Part shown: positions 30,751 through 43,095 of the stretch, piece after piece
Layout: each line of letters starts with the position of its first letter
Numbering within the stretch: position 1 is the first letter of the stretch
Source of the DNA: Xylogone sp. PMI_703
Taxonomy: Eukaryota > Ascomycota > Leotiomycetes
Assembly: GCA_021399445.1 (NCBI GenBank)
Contig: JAJTUQ010000013.1
Coordinates: 124,001 to 188,000, forward strand
DNA: 64,000 bases
Reading direction: 5' to 3'
The notes under the pieces: model-generated
The model's database searches: none
The model's input: the letters and a program-made list of their open reading frames with translations, nothing else
Told to the model about the DNA's origin: nothing
Position numbers and translations under genes: made by a program

Positions 30751-32346
30751 ATGGGTCGCGGGTACAGTGTGAAGAAGTGCCAGATGTGCAGGTACAGAAG
30801 ATTAAAGGTAAGGAGTTTTAGGTTCTAGGAATCACTGTTCTTGGCCGGAGGATCGAAAACCCTTTTTGACGTAAAGCCTGGTGTTACTAATCGATTGGCC
30901 TATTTAGTGTGATGGTATTGAGCCTATTTGCATGAGATGTACTCAAGCAGGAATTAAGTGCGGTGGTTATGGGCTGGTTGCCCGTTTTATGCTCGAGACA
31001 GGGCGAGCATCCAGCAATTCTGGTAGAGATAGAGAAGTAAAGAAGACCCAACCCAGCGCAAGGTTTTGTTTTTACATAGCTGGATCAAAATTTTCTAATT
31101 TGGATCCTGGAATACGTTCAGACCACACCACCTACTAAATCTACACGGAGATCCGCAGCTGCCCCTCATGGCAGAAAACGTTCTCGCAATATATCTACCA
31201 TTACCTGCGACTCCCCTCCTCAACATGTCCTCACCGTGCCCGTCACCACCCTTCATGAGCTGGACTCCGAATTTCCAGATGGAGGCATCCTCGACGCATC
31301 GCTGTGCCCGCAGATCTGGGAACTCGCGTCCGTCCCTCGACAAAACCGGTATCCTGCAGAATGCCCGGCTGGCCATTTTCCTCGCAACGTGCGGGAATGA
31401 TCTGAACAAGCGGGATCTCAGCATCCAAGGGATCCAGTACTACCTCGCGATGTTGCAAGAGCTGCGACGCCAGACTTCTGCACTGCTGAGCCAGCCCACC
31501 ACGCTGGACCCGACGTGGAAAGTGTTTTTAGCAGCGAATTTGATTGCAGCGATTTACGAGGTGACGGCCAACAAGTCCATGAAAGGGTTCGAAAACCACA
31601 TGCAAGGTGCGGCATTTATACTAGAACAGCAAGGAATCATCGATTTTCACGACCCAGTGGACCGGCATGTATTATACGATTTTCGGAGCTTTGAGGTGAG
31701 TGTTGATTTTGTCAACGTTTCTGTAGTTTCGTCTGGCTGACTGTGTATCTAGTTTCTACGGTGTCTGTTGCATCGAAGATACACTTTCCTTTGCGATAGT
31801 GCTTGGAGAGAGCCCGAGTGGCTGATAGAGCGCCCGCAAGGACACTGCGCGTTCCAGGTCCTGGTGACGATGGGGTTGGATGTGTTGCCTCTCCTGGAGC
31901 AGTTTGACCAGATCACTGCTACTGCGGGCTACTCGCCACAGCCAGTACACACGCAGAGCCAGAAATCGGCACTTCTGACGCTCCTCAAATCGTCGCAAGA
32001 AGTGCTGCAGAGGATTCCGGGATGGCAGAATACCTTCGAGTTGCCTCGATGTAGCGACCCGGTGATGAGCAAGTTGACAGATGGCTGCGAGTACGCCAGG
32101 CTTCGTAACTCTCCGTTAGTGGCAGAGCTATACCATACGACCATCATAGCGATGTTGCTGGACCTCCAGGTGGAGATGTTGCTTCGGTTAGAGATCAACG
32201 AGTCTCAGCAGGTAGAAGAGGCGAACCGATACGCCCAGCTGGCATATCTGCATAACGTACAGCTGCTGCAGCAGCCGGGTGTTCTTACAGAAATTGTGTA
32301 TAATTACGTAGTGGATATCCTTCAGAGGCGTTGGAGTAGGGAATGA
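30751..32346 (+). pseudogene. Zn2Cys6 transcription factor with a frameshift (possibly functional if the shift is an error)
   Basis: Exons 30751-30807, 30908-31036, 31080-31695 and 31753-32346; introns 100, 43 and 57 bp. Zn2Cys6 cluster C10-C13-C20-C27-C30-C37 with CRYRRLKCDG and CTQAGIKC. The third exon begins LDQNFLIWILEYVQTTPP and includes GRKRSRNISTITCDSP and SLCPQIWELASVPRQN. Near 31350 the frame shifts by one base into ILQNARLAIFLATCGNDLNK and then reads on through QGIQYYLAMLQELRRQ to the end. The C-terminal half resembles DUF3468-type regulator domains. It is a nuclear DNA-binding regulator by family. The break is either a real lesion or a sequencing error. Confidence 0.75.
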
Positions 32347-33486
32347 AATATAGAGCATAATCATGGTGTCCTCTTTGTTCTCTTTAAACACTTTGGATGC
32401 ATCTAGAACCACGCCGAATCCCTCATGCCCCCAGCATCAACCAGCAGCCATCTTCCGTGCTGGTATCCACCAAAAAGATTGCATGTGGCAACATGCCCTT
32501 GCTTGAAAGTTCTGTTCTAATTTAAACTTTCGTGATGGCCGTTACGAGCTATCCGTGGATGCTGATAACTCTGGGACAGTGTGGGACAAGGAAGTGGGCA
32601 ATGCACAACAAATACGCGTTATCGCTGACTGGTAGTTTGAAGCCGCTCTGTAATTATCGTGACATTCCGGCTATATGTCAGTGTAATGCGCCGGAAATAG
32701 TGCACTTTGGGCACTGAATTCTCCAAAATGCCTATAACCAATAATGTGCTGCGTGCAAGTCCAGATGGCGAAGGCTGGCTACACAAGGCGTTAGCTGGCC
32801 ATTTTTACAGTTTTCCAGGTCCGACGACGTAATTATCACAGACACATGAAGTTTCATACCGTCTATTCATCCGAAGAATTACATAAAATTTCTAATCAAC
32901 GGATCTTGGCCGGAGTTCATCAGGCAGCTGCCAAACAGCCGGAAGGGTCATCCCGTCGACTCGCTATATCTTAAGCTTACACGTAAGACTAAACTCCAGC
33001 CGCATTATCCGCATATACAGTAGTCGTAAACAATACGAGGAACCAGCTGTGCCTTATCTCCTCTCCACATTACTACATTAGGATGCTATTTGCTTTTAAC
33101 CACAGGCGTTACCTACTTCAGGAAACTTAGATTTCTTGGCTCTTGGCAGCGTCGTCAGCTATGAGGAATGCAGCGCTGTAAGCTTTTCTGTCAAAGCTTC
33201 TCTGTCTAACATTGCCGGATACATACGAAATTGGGCTTTTGTATCTTGCCCTGCCGGATATACGAGATTGATTATCCATGTCAACCTTAATCCACGAAAA
33301 GAAAAACTAATTCCGGATCACAATTCCGACTCACAATTCATCTTCTACCGCGTGGGACACGTTCTCTACGTATTCACCAACCGCATGAATGGTTTAATAA
33401 ATTAACATATCGAATTCTCAACTCCGCAATCCATCTATACGAGCCCGTTTTTAAGTGTTCTACTATGCAATATCTTGCATCCACAT
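32347..33486. other. Intergenic stretch, no gene seen
   Basis: Between the regulator (plus strand) and the O-fucosyltransferase-like gene (minus strand), a convergent arrangement. No recognisable coding or repeat structure. Confidence 0.4.
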
Positions 33487-34781
33487 TCATGGCCATAGCT
33501 TCCCCATGAATTCACTGGGATCACTGCCCATGATCTCTGACCACCTATCTCTCCATGCAATGCCGTCTTTATTATTCATCTGCTTTCCACAAACTGCCCT
33601 TTTGCCACCTCTGGCCGCCGTCCTGCCCATTGCCACATTCCAAGTAAATGAACTCTCTACCAACCCAGCGAAGTAACTCGCACTTTCTAATATCACATAG
33701 TCGATCAATGCAGCTTGGTCCCACGTTAGTCCCTCCATTTCAGCGGCTGGTATGAGATCTTCTTTGGTCACAATTGTCACTGGGGGTACTAAAGCCTTTG
33801 CTTCCTCTGCAAATCGGGACACGGACGAGGCATTCCCAGAGGCAACATAGGCAATAGAGAAGGATAGCCTTTCCGCCAGGGACAGATAGTGTCTGCTTTG
33901 TGCTTCGTAGGATGACCATCCTGCTTTGACCGCGTCTTCCGAAGTGCGAAGGTGGATACCAAGAAAATCAGCACGAGGGAAGGGAGATGATGGAGATATG
34001 GAGATATGGTATTGTGTGTGTAGTTTGTGAATTGCAGAGAAAGCAAGTTGATAGACTGACTTTGGAAAAGTTAGAAGAGATCCAAAATTCGTTGCGAATT
34101 CGGCCGGGTCATCGCATATCATCCTGGCCTGAGTCAGCTGTAAGTTGCTTTGAGGTAGCGCCTACTAACATTTGTCCAATTTTTGTTTCATAGTGAAAGA
34201 TCTCAAGTTCTGGCCTCGTTGCACTCTCTATATTCTCATATATAATCATACGCGGGCATGCAGCGCTGAGTCTCGACACGAAGAGGCTCTGGTTGAAGGT
34301 GTATCCTAGCTCAGTATCACCGTTCGACTCAAGCAAACTTAAGTCATCGCCAGAACGGAGAGATATTCGTGGAATGATGAAGTCCCATCCTTCATGCATA
34401 GCATGCCGTAGACACATAAAAATTCTTTGCCTAGTGTTGCCTGGAGATATCAGTGAAGGAGGATTGTATGCTGATGAATAGGGCCATACCTATACCACCA
34501 AAGATCCGATCACAGTTTACCACCATGCTGTTATTCCAAGATTTGTGAGAGCAGTATTGTCGAACGGGGTCGGCATTGTATGAGTTGATCGTATTCTGGA
34601 TTGCTTCTGAGATAAAAGTTTCAGTGGAAACATTGTATTGATGTCTGTTGTATACAAGTTGTGTAAGAGAGTGATTCCGCATGGACGGAGAGACAAAGTA
34701 TGCAGTCCATATTACACAGAGAATAGCGACGGGAAGGACAGCAGTGTGGCAGAGTAGCCGCTGTAGTCTGGCGGACATCAT
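33487..34781 (-). CDS. O-fucosyltransferase-like membrane glycosyltransferase, 399 aa
   Basis: Exons (minus) 34781-34490, 34440-34170 and 34123-33487; introns 49 and 46 bp. Splicing gives the family run CDRIFGGIGNTRQRIFMC followed by LRHAMHEGWDFIIPRISLR. An N-terminal membrane anchor (about residues 12-30) marks a type II Golgi-type protein. The C-terminal part holds FLGIHLRTSEDAVKAGW (the arginine motif of the O-fucosyltransferase superfamily), SRHYLSLAE, IAYVASGN and LTWDQAALIDYVIL. Fungal members have unknown donor and acceptor. A pseudogene paralogue lies at 48619-49699 and a GT64 gene at 47143-47859. All exons are open, so it is probably functional. Confidence 0.72.
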
Positions 34782-36592
34782 CTGTCAGCGGTAAAACTTT
34801 TCATTAGGAAACTTGCTCTTCAGTCTCTGGAATTGCCGCATCTGTCAGGCGAATAAAAGTCATGCTAACAAGCCAGTTTCCAAGGACTGTCGTATTTAGA
34901 CATCATTTTTTAAGGGGCTATTTCTGAGCAAAGTGTTTCACAATGATATGGCTCTAGGGTGCTTTAGTGGAGGGAACATTGAGGCGTCGTATGCTTCTGC
35001 AGGATTCAAAAGCTTGATTTCCATCTCGTATTCTGACAGAAAAACCCTCATGTCGATTGTCCATACAATCACCACTAGTCTTGAAATGTGGATCTTTCAT
35101 CAAGCGGGACTTCCTGAGTCCGCTCTGGGGCATTATCATTGCTGCATATGGCTTCATGTTGTGCTCTCCTTACCTCGGGCGGTAATCAGATTCCGGCCAT
35201 CTGACCCCCCTATTTTCCTGCCCGTGAAGTAATCTCTGGATTTTACATTGAAAGAGATCTACCAATATCCAATTCCCAAATTATCACTGTATACATATAA
35301 TCTCTAAATTAACAGAAACCGCTGTGAAGAGCCTTGACAGCAAGTTTTATCACATTGTGTGGAGCACTTGCCAAGTGAGATTCGACCAGAACTCTGCGGA
35401 ATTTGGGTGTATAAGTTCGTATTCTTGAGCATGAAACATTGGGGGTTTTGTAAAAAATAATAATCAAAATTATCTTATTGGCTGCGTTACTACCCACGGG
35501 GTATGTGATCCTTTCGAGCTGGAGAATGCATGAGCTGACGTATGCCAGAGCACCTCATGACACTTTGAAATTGCTTTATCCCTTATTCGGCATAGGCATA
35601 TAGGAAAACATTTTGAAAATGCCCACAGTATAATTTCCTAACCAGTCGTTTGGTGCTGGAGCCGAATGCTTTGCCGCGGACAACTTCGTTCACGACAAGC
35701 ACCAATAGTTACTCCCTACTTAGTCCGGATAAAAGAATCTGTTTCAGGTTCAAAAATTGAGGCATATATCCGTACCACATGTTGTTTAGCTGGTCGTATT
35801 ACGGATTTCAGCACGATAACCTTACCCAACTACATATAAGTGTATCAAGAGTTCTATTCTGTCACTAGTAATGAGATTTCGTGGTACAAATCTATCTTTG
35901 AAATATTATGTCTCCAAGAATTTCCCGCAATCTAAAGCATCTCTCTTACTATAACTCCCTCTTCCCCCTCGAGGTGGGCCTAAGAGGGAGGTACTCAGAA
36001 GTATCATTAGCTAGATCTCCCCCTTATTTTACCTACCATATAGTGACCATGCGGTATATTGGAGCGCCTGGCTTCCAGGCTTGCTAGAGGTGGGCTATCG
36101 TAGGTCTGAGCGCGTCCAAGGTATGATTCCTGCAGATTAAACTCCTGGAAGCGGGACATGGAGATGGGGGAATTTAATTTGAAGAAGGTTTTACCTAACA
36201 TGGCAAGAGCCTCGTATACAGATCAATGAGGGATCGTAGCATGGTTTAGGTTACATGGGACGCACCAATGCTCCTGCATGCTAATCTATTTGCGGCGGAT
36301 AGGTATACTGTGATAGGCGGGCATTTGTTAAAGGTGATCCGGCAAGACGCCCCTAGCTACATTTCAGTTTTCATATACCGCGTAAATATTATGTTACTGA
36401 TTTATTTGGGCAATATTTCGATGTAATCCTTGGGTCAGGCTGCGCCAGTATCGTGGTTGTGTGCGGACTCCGGGGCTGATTGAATTTCGGATTTATCGGA
36501 CAAGACCTACTTCATATGTAGTAGCACTTTGATGTCTGGCACACTCATGTCAGGTTATGGCTTATCAAGATCTCTTGCCCCAGATTAGTGTC
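34782..36592. other. 1.8-kb intergenic stretch, no gene seen
   Basis: Upstream of both the O-fucosyltransferase-like gene (minus) and the FAD oxidase (plus), so it contains their divergent promoters. No repeat or domain recognised. Confidence 0.4.
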
Positions 36593-38518
36593 ATGCTATT
36601 GCTACGACAAATCCAGTTCTTACTCCTTATACCCACAGCCATTTGCGCTTATGCGGGCATAGATGCCCAGCTACCAATTCAATGGCATAACACGACAAGT
36701 GTGGTAAATTCCACCAGTTGCCACCAGGCAGTGAGTACAATAAAGGAGTATCAGCCATGCCCTCAGCTGTCTGACTGCAAGTTTTTGCTAGTGCCTCTTG
36801 ATGCAGGATGTGTTAGGACACAACGCGTACTACACCACGTTTCTCGACAACTTTGCGGCCCAATACTTCTCTGCTCAGCAGCGTGAACTATTACCACTAT
36901 GTGTGATACAACCAGAATCTACCGAGCAAGTGTCTAAGGCTATCACAATTATCAGAACACAAGATTGCATCTTTACAATCAGGAGCGGAGGGCACGGGAG
37001 GTTTGCCGGAACCTCTAGTATTCATGGTGGACTCGTCCTCGATCTAAGCCAACTCAACAACATTGAGTTGCTCGAGGATGAATCAACAGTCTTGATCGGA
37101 ACAGGAAGTAGGTGGCTCGATGCCTATCGCCATCTAGAGGAGAAGGGACTTACGGTAGTTGGTGCTCGAGATGGTTCCGTCGGCGTGGGAGGCTTCACAT
37201 TGGGTGGTAAGGGAGCCTTGATCTACATAACACATATCTGATAACTTGACAGGTGGAATCTCCTTTATCTCACGTCGCTATGGTTGGGCGCTTGATAATG
37301 TTAGAAACTTCGAGGTTAGTCATCGTGGATAATCCTTGATTGATGACCACATCACTGATTAGAAACTATTCAGGTAGTACTTGCCAACGGGAGTATCGCC
37401 AATGTGAGCCAACAGACGTATCCCGACTTGTATTTTGCCTTGAGGGGTGGAGGGAATAACTTTTGTATCGTCACGCGATTCTACTTCGAAACACATGAGC
37501 AAGGGCAACTCTGGGGAGGCACCAATTTATTTCGCCTTGACGATCTACAAGAGAGAAGGGCGACACTAGGACTCTCTGATGACACGGAATGGAGTCTGCA
37601 ATTCCCCTTAGTAGATGCTACAGCATGGATACAACGTGCTGTATGCTTCTTCAGGTCGTGCACTCAGTCAACGGACATCATAGATTCCTTTGTACGACTT
37701 GCCAATGACGAACAACAGGATAGATCTGCGAACGGTTTCATTTTCTTGTCATGGTTCCCCTTACAGAGAACTTATCTAGCGGGAACAACTATATCCTATG
37801 ACCAGCCTAGACCTGATCCCCCAGTATTCCGGCATATGACCTCTCGAACGGGAGTATACACAACAAATCGGCTTGCTAATATGTCGGATCTTTCCTTGGA
37901 GGTGGAGATGGAGAATCGAAATGTTGCCGGAGATCGGTAAGCAACTGAGTAAATGACCAGGGAGACTTTAGCTAAGTATACAAGACGAGTTTGGGATACC
38001 GCGACGTTCAAAGTTAATGCTACCCTGATCTCAAAACTCTGGGACATATTCCTTTTCGAATCTTACCCCATAACCAAGCTTCTGAGCGTCTCAGCAAGCT
38101 GCAACATAGAGCTCTTGACAAAAGACGAGATTGCGGTATTTTCAAAAAATGGAGGCAACTCACTTGGAATCAACGTGGAAGATGGGCCCCTTATGTGTAT
38201 GGTATCCTTCTACTCCCCATTGTTGTTCTACCTGACTAATGTCCGTATATAGTGTTTAGTATTATAATCTCATATAAGGGAACAGAAAATGATGAGTTGG
38301 TGGAACATGTTACTCAGAATATCATCTCGAGGGGCATTGAGCTTGCAAAGGAGATGGGGTTGCATCATCGTTTCATATATCAAAACTACGCTGGACGTGG
38401 TCGGGATGTCTTTGCTGGATATGGAGGTAGGAATCACGAGCTTCTGTCTCAGATTCAACGAAAATACGACCCTGATGGTGTCTTTCAACGGTTGCAGCCG
38501 GGATACTTCAAACTGTAG
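36593..38518 (+). CDS. Secreted FAD-linked oxidase, berberine-bridge-enzyme-like, 546 aa
   Basis: Exons 36593-36730, 36807-37206, 37253-37314, 37374-37936, 37985-38196 and 38253-38518; introns 76, 46, 59, 48 and 56 bp, all GT-AG. Signal peptide MLLLRQIQFLLLIPTAICA; an upstream in-frame ATG at 36557 would add 12 residues but buries it. FAD-binding PCMH domain: AAQYFSAQQRELLPLC, IRSGGHGRFAGTSS (His for covalent FAD), GVGGFTLGGGISFISRRYGW, FALRGGGNNFCIVTRF. C-terminal BBE motif: YQNYAGRGRDVFAGYGG...KYDPDGVFQRLQPGYF. It oxidises a small molecule or sugar with O2; substrate unknown. No second (cysteinyl) flavin attachment is evident. Such enzymes occur in secondary-metabolite clusters. Confidence 0.88.
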
Positions 38519-40698
38519 GCACTACCTACATATAGAGTACATCAGACTTGGTTTAGCGCCTGGCGATAATCAGTCCCGTCTGGCCTATCTTGGGGCTCTC
38601 GTAGCAATGAGTCGCAGAAGATGCCGCCGTGAAGAGTGCGGGTGGTAAATCGGCTTATCACTATGCTGGATCATAGGATATTCAATGTTACTTTGATCTA
38701 AGAGGACGGTTTCTAGTAGTATCATCTAGGCAAAGCAATAATTTGCACTCCGGCCAAATAAGAGAGAGAATAGCAGCTCCCGAAGTAGGTATAAATGTGG
38801 ATAAAGACCACTAGCTTAAGCAGTTATCATTATTACTACCCATATTCCTTAAAGCAAATAGCAACGTCTTGCAGGAGAACGCCGCAATGGTTGCAGATGA
38901 ATTTGTGATACCTTAGCAGACATCGATTGAGTAGGAGTTACCGATATTTATCGGCGAAGATGATAACTTTTATGCAATATCAGCGGAACACGGCATCTAC
39001 TAGTTTATGTTGTGCATAAAAGTCCCTAAACGAGGGGTATAGTACTGGCTGTGCAGAGACCATCTGGTCTTACCTTCTCAATCAGTCGGTAGGAATAAAC
39101 CAGCCTTAATGAACACATGATTATTTGTAGTAACAAGTTTCAATTCGTGAAGTAGGCAACATTCATTTACCTCGCGCTGCTATTCTAGCACGTTGCAGTA
39201 GTTACCGACCTGAAGATCCCTAAAATCTTAGGGCACTTAAGGCTCACAATCACTTCTTCCTAAGACAGACACTATCTGATAGTAGTTTATACTCGTATAC
39301 ATGGCCCATGGAATCTACAACTATACAGTACATCGTATCTAGAGAAGGGATACGGAAAAGGAACAACAAAAGCGGCATGCTCCACTAATACTACGATTGG
39401 TATAGTAAACACCCACTACGTTCTGGGAGCTTATAGAAAATAGTAGTACGTACGATGTGTCAAGTAGTGAAGCCATGTTGATGACATATCATCAATGCAA
39501 TCGAAACTTTATAGAAAATTGGCATACATATCTATCGTAATACTGAAAGTCAGCTGCCATATGTTTTCACATTAATCGCATACCGCAGCCCTGCAAGTGT
39601 TGACTTTGTAGCAAGTTTATCAAACTTGTGCGCAACTTCTCCAGTTGGTGATTGGTAACTTATCTGTTAAGGAAATTGATGAGATCGAAAAGAATCACAA
39701 TAGCCTCAAGGTTAAGGAGAAATATACACGACTTAATCCACCTTTACATGAAATTGGGTACATTTATTTTTATTCTGCGTTGACTAGATAGCGATCTGAA
39801 ATATTTTCATTTCTGTAATAGGCCTAAGCTTAGGAATAGATCATTGCGTACAAACAAAGTGGGACCGAGGCTGCAACGACAATCCCATATACAAGGTTAA
39901 TATGCCGATTTGCTAGCACCCAGCCCCTAATCCCACAGAGATGCGGGGCATGGAATTTCCTCCGCATCGACAGCGGAACAGCCCCGGATCTGTTCACGAT
40001 ATGTGACCTCATGGATACGGAACAAGACAGATTTCGTCTTCTGGGGATCAGAGTCAATACATCTGGATTTATCTCGAGATACGGAGCATTGTGATCATGG
40101 ATGGGGGACTTTGGTTGTGCGCGCTATCAATATACTGTACTATTGACTCTTATCTGCGGTTGCTATTAGCGGTATCGCGGTTCGACATCACGCTTTCCCA
40201 CCTAACTAGAAGAGTAGAAAGAGGGTCCCAGGATGGAATAATAAGTAAAGGAACGTTGTATCTAGAGTCAGATAACCCCCTTGAAACTAATTGCCAATGT
40301 CCCCCGCCAGTGCATTAAGAACAGCTGAGAATAATCATCCACCCTCTATTTTAGTTGCGCTGACAGTGTGGATCCGTGACGTTGTTCTTCCTAATCGAAA
40401 TTGGTTGTTGCTCAAGAGGTTGTATTACTCTTTGCAGCTAGACTATGAGGTTGCAGGCTTCACATTCTATATACGACTCACACGATCTGCAAAGATAATC
40501 TGAATTGACTGGGTTGTCATTCTACGGAGAGTTGGTCCCCTCTCATGACTGCCAATGATGTTCACTTGATATCGGAACTAATACCGCCGTTTCGCAATTC
40601 CTGTGCTTCCAGGGGCGTATTTAGACTTCCCAGAGGGCTCACCATCCCATCGACTTCATTTGGCGCGGGAACACCCCGATCTGCGCAGGGGATGCGGG
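38519..40698. other. 2.2-kb stretch without a gene
   Basis: Mixed composition with short ORFs only. The best, 39830-40057 minus, has a hydrophobic end but no homology I recognise and no splice context. Confidence 0.4.
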
Positions 40699-40706
40699 GT
40701 GCTTAG
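40699..40706 (+). repeat. 8-bp target-site duplication, left copy
   Basis: GTGCTTAG, identical to 42881-42888, flanks the hAT element exactly. Confidence 0.95.
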
Positions 40707-40952
40707 CAGTGAAGCCAACAGTTGAACTGAGTCAGTTTGGACCCCTCAACTGGCTCAACTGGTTACATAATCAGTCCAGTTGGCCCTCACCCAGTTGAGT
40801 GAACTGGTCAACCAGTCCAGTTGACCAACCCAACTGAGTGAACTGCCAGTTTAACCGGGGTAAAGATACACTAGCTATTTATAGTTAGTTCCTGCGTCGT
40901 CCATATATTACGAAGTGATCATCTAGGTAGATAGATGCTAAATTAAAGCTAT

Positions 40953-42195
40953 TTACACTGCTTTGTCCTTTCCTCTCTGTGTCTCAGCTTCTACCTCTGC
41001 TACCCAGCGGTCTATCCACTCCTCATCTACCCATGCAGCATTGTTTGCTCGAAGCCATGACTTCAAGCACTCAATAGCCTCAACAGCATCAATCCCAATA
41101 CGATTGCGCCTGTCTGTGATGGTAATTTTGCAACTAGAGAATAAGCGTTCAACTTCTGCTGACATAGCTGGGATCGAGAGAAGGTCCAAGGCCATTTTCG
41201 AGAGGTTGGGTAGACTTTTCTTTGTGTTGTTTCCTGCCACCATTCACGTGGATCAAATACTTCATCTAGATCCATTTCCATCACAGGTTCTCTACAGTAC
41301 CGTTCATACTCATCAATAACCTCTGGAACCTTGACATGCTGCCTTGCCCATGTCTTGAATCGATTCTCTTTGTTACCTTCTGGCTGGCTTTGTGATCTTA
41401 TAGACAGAAGATCAGTCTCTACTTGTTTGTACTCATCTTCCCACATTTTTCTCACTGCTCGTCGAGCGTCTCTTAGCCAGCTTACTCTCCAATCAAGTCC
41501 TTTCTCAAAGAACTCCCATTTCTTTGTAGGACAGAGTACAACAGCTGCAACGTAAGCACATGACTCCCCTGTTTTGTTGTAGTACTTTTCCAACTTATCC
41601 CATCCAGACTGGCAACAAGGGCCAAGAAATCTATTTTCCTCATGCTTATGTCTTCCATCTTCAAAGATCTCAAGCAGAAATTCCATAATTGGAAGGATTG
41701 TCTCAGCTGTTGAGTATCGACCCTCACAAGCAAGTGTTCCATGCTCGTAAGCTTCTAAATACTCAATAAGAGATTCAAGCTGTGCCCAATCATTGTCACT
41801 GAGTATATCATCTTGTAAATCGTCTCTGTTTATCATAGTATAAGTATCAATAGCTTTTCTAAGCATAAGTGCACGAACAAGCATTCGATACCATGAATTC
41901 CAACGAGTAGAATTGTCTCGTGGAAGGCGATAGTTGCCAGAGATCAACTTGAATGCATCCACACGTTGTGTACTCATTGTAATATAAACTGAAACATTAT
42001 GAAGCTTGCCAAGAGGGCCTTTCTTTCTCCATATTTTCATCTGCGCATTGTTGAATTCTTTTGGGAGCTGGCCATTAATCTGGGCATCAAGGAAAATAAT
42101 ATTGTCCTTGTCAGGGAGATTCGGAAATAGGAAGCTTTGTGCAGAGAGGTTGATAATATGTCCGTTACATCGAAGTCTTCGAAATACTGATCCCA
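40953..42195 (-). pseudogene. hAT transposase, C-terminal two thirds, frameshifted
   Basis: Reads from RRLRCNGHIINLSAQSF through WRKKGPLGKLHNVSVY, DNSTRWNSWYRML and EYERYCREPVME to REWWQETTQRK. It then shifts one base near 41215-41225 into SLPNLSKMALDLLSIPAMSA and ERLFSSCKITITDRR, the hAT dimerisation domain. The BED finger and first catalytic region are missing, with a stop just upstream of the first residues. Homologous to, but diverged from, the transposase at 21062-23175. Confidence 0.88.
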
Positions 42196-42279
42196 GCTAA
42201 CGGACTAACGGACTTGTTTAACTCTAACCCTTGATAAAAGTTAGTATATTTTAAATAAATATAATAAGTTACTCACAGC

Positions 42280-42528
42280 TTGATAGCACCTCGCAAAGAA
42301 CATCATTTGCATGGGTCAATATCACTCCAATTTTGGTCTAGTGTAGAAGATACAACAGAGCTGGCCTGGGATGCCATAATCAATAAAGTAAATAATGCTA
42401 TTGAGACAGAAAATGTAAGGGTTCTACTGGGTTTATTCAGCCTATGGGAACTCTATATACAAGCAGAGAAAGCTAAAGAGAAAGAAAGAGGAAGAACTAC
42501 GGTTGGGAGCTACATGCTCCCTAAATAG
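42280..42528 (+). other. Coding-like fragment inside the hAT element
   Basis: A plus-strand frame ending SYMLPK-stop contains SLQFWSSVEDTTELAWDAI and LLGLFSLWELYIQAEKAKEK. The composition is protein-like and unlike the hAT transposase. I do not recognise it. It could be captured host or foreign-element coding DNA replacing the deleted transposase region, or chance. Confidence 0.3.
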
Positions 42529-42880
42529 GGGTCATGGACCGTGCTGGTTGCCATGAGCTACATTGACCGCTACGTTCGTACGAATCGATGAGGCTTTAGC
42601 CTCGAGACCTATAATCGGGTCCAACCCGTCACAAAAAAGAGTATAAGTTATAAGTACAGGTTTTTCAATAACTGAGGAAACATGTCTTAATCTAAATTTG
42701 CTGAGGCCGCGTGATCAGGACCCAGTTCAACTGAGTTCAACCGAGTCAGTTGACGCTATAACCAGTCCAGTTGGCCCCTAACCAGTTGAGTGAACCAGTT
42801 AGGAAAAAGGCCAACTGGACTGGCTCAACTGGCAACTGACTCAGTTGACTCAGTTGGCCACCAAACTGTTCGCTTCACTG

Positions 42881-42888
42881 GTGCTTAG
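42881..42888 (+). repeat. 8-bp target-site duplication, right copy
   Basis: GTGCTTAG, identical to 40699-40706. Confidence 0.95.
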
Positions 42889-43095
42889 TACGTATGCATT
42901 CTACGTCTTGTGGTCCAGCAATATTATTCCGGAGATCATGGCTAGGACAGATACACAGGGGCATCATGCCATAACTCATACCCACCCTCTATATAAGTCA
43001 CGGAGATAGCGGAGTGGAAAGCTAAGTTGATATAAATCCCTTCGCTTCTCATCGTCATATGCCCTTCATTATATTTCCTATTTTCCTGTTTTACA

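Larger units (their letters stand above)
40707..42880 (-). mobile_element. hAT transposon with internal deletion, perfect 8-bp TSD (2,174 bp)
   Basis: Ends CAGTGAAGCCAACAGTT (40707-40723) and, inverted, CAGTGAAGCGAACAGTT (42864-42880): 17 bp with one mismatch. Subterminal zones of about 150 bp on both sides are built from repeats of CAGTTGAGTGAACTGG and CCAGTTGACC type. The element keeps only the C-terminal part of a transposase and has replaced the rest with unrelated sequence, so it is non-autonomous. The TSD (gtgcttag) proves a genuine transposition event. Confidence 0.95.

Noticed and set aside
37937..37960. 24-bp intron in the FAD oxidase (gtaagc...accag)
   Set aside because: Too short for a spliceosomal intron; a 48-bp intron ending at 37984 keeps the frame and gives the better protein (GDRRVWDTATF).
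39830..40057. 75-codon minus-strand ORF with a hydrophobic C-terminus
   Set aside because: No homology, no conserved neighbours, no splice sites; could be chance.
42600..42640. aatcgggtcc...gtataagtta as a further copy of the palindromic-element end
   Set aside because: Order and spacing differ from 25600-25636 and the match is short; likely chance.
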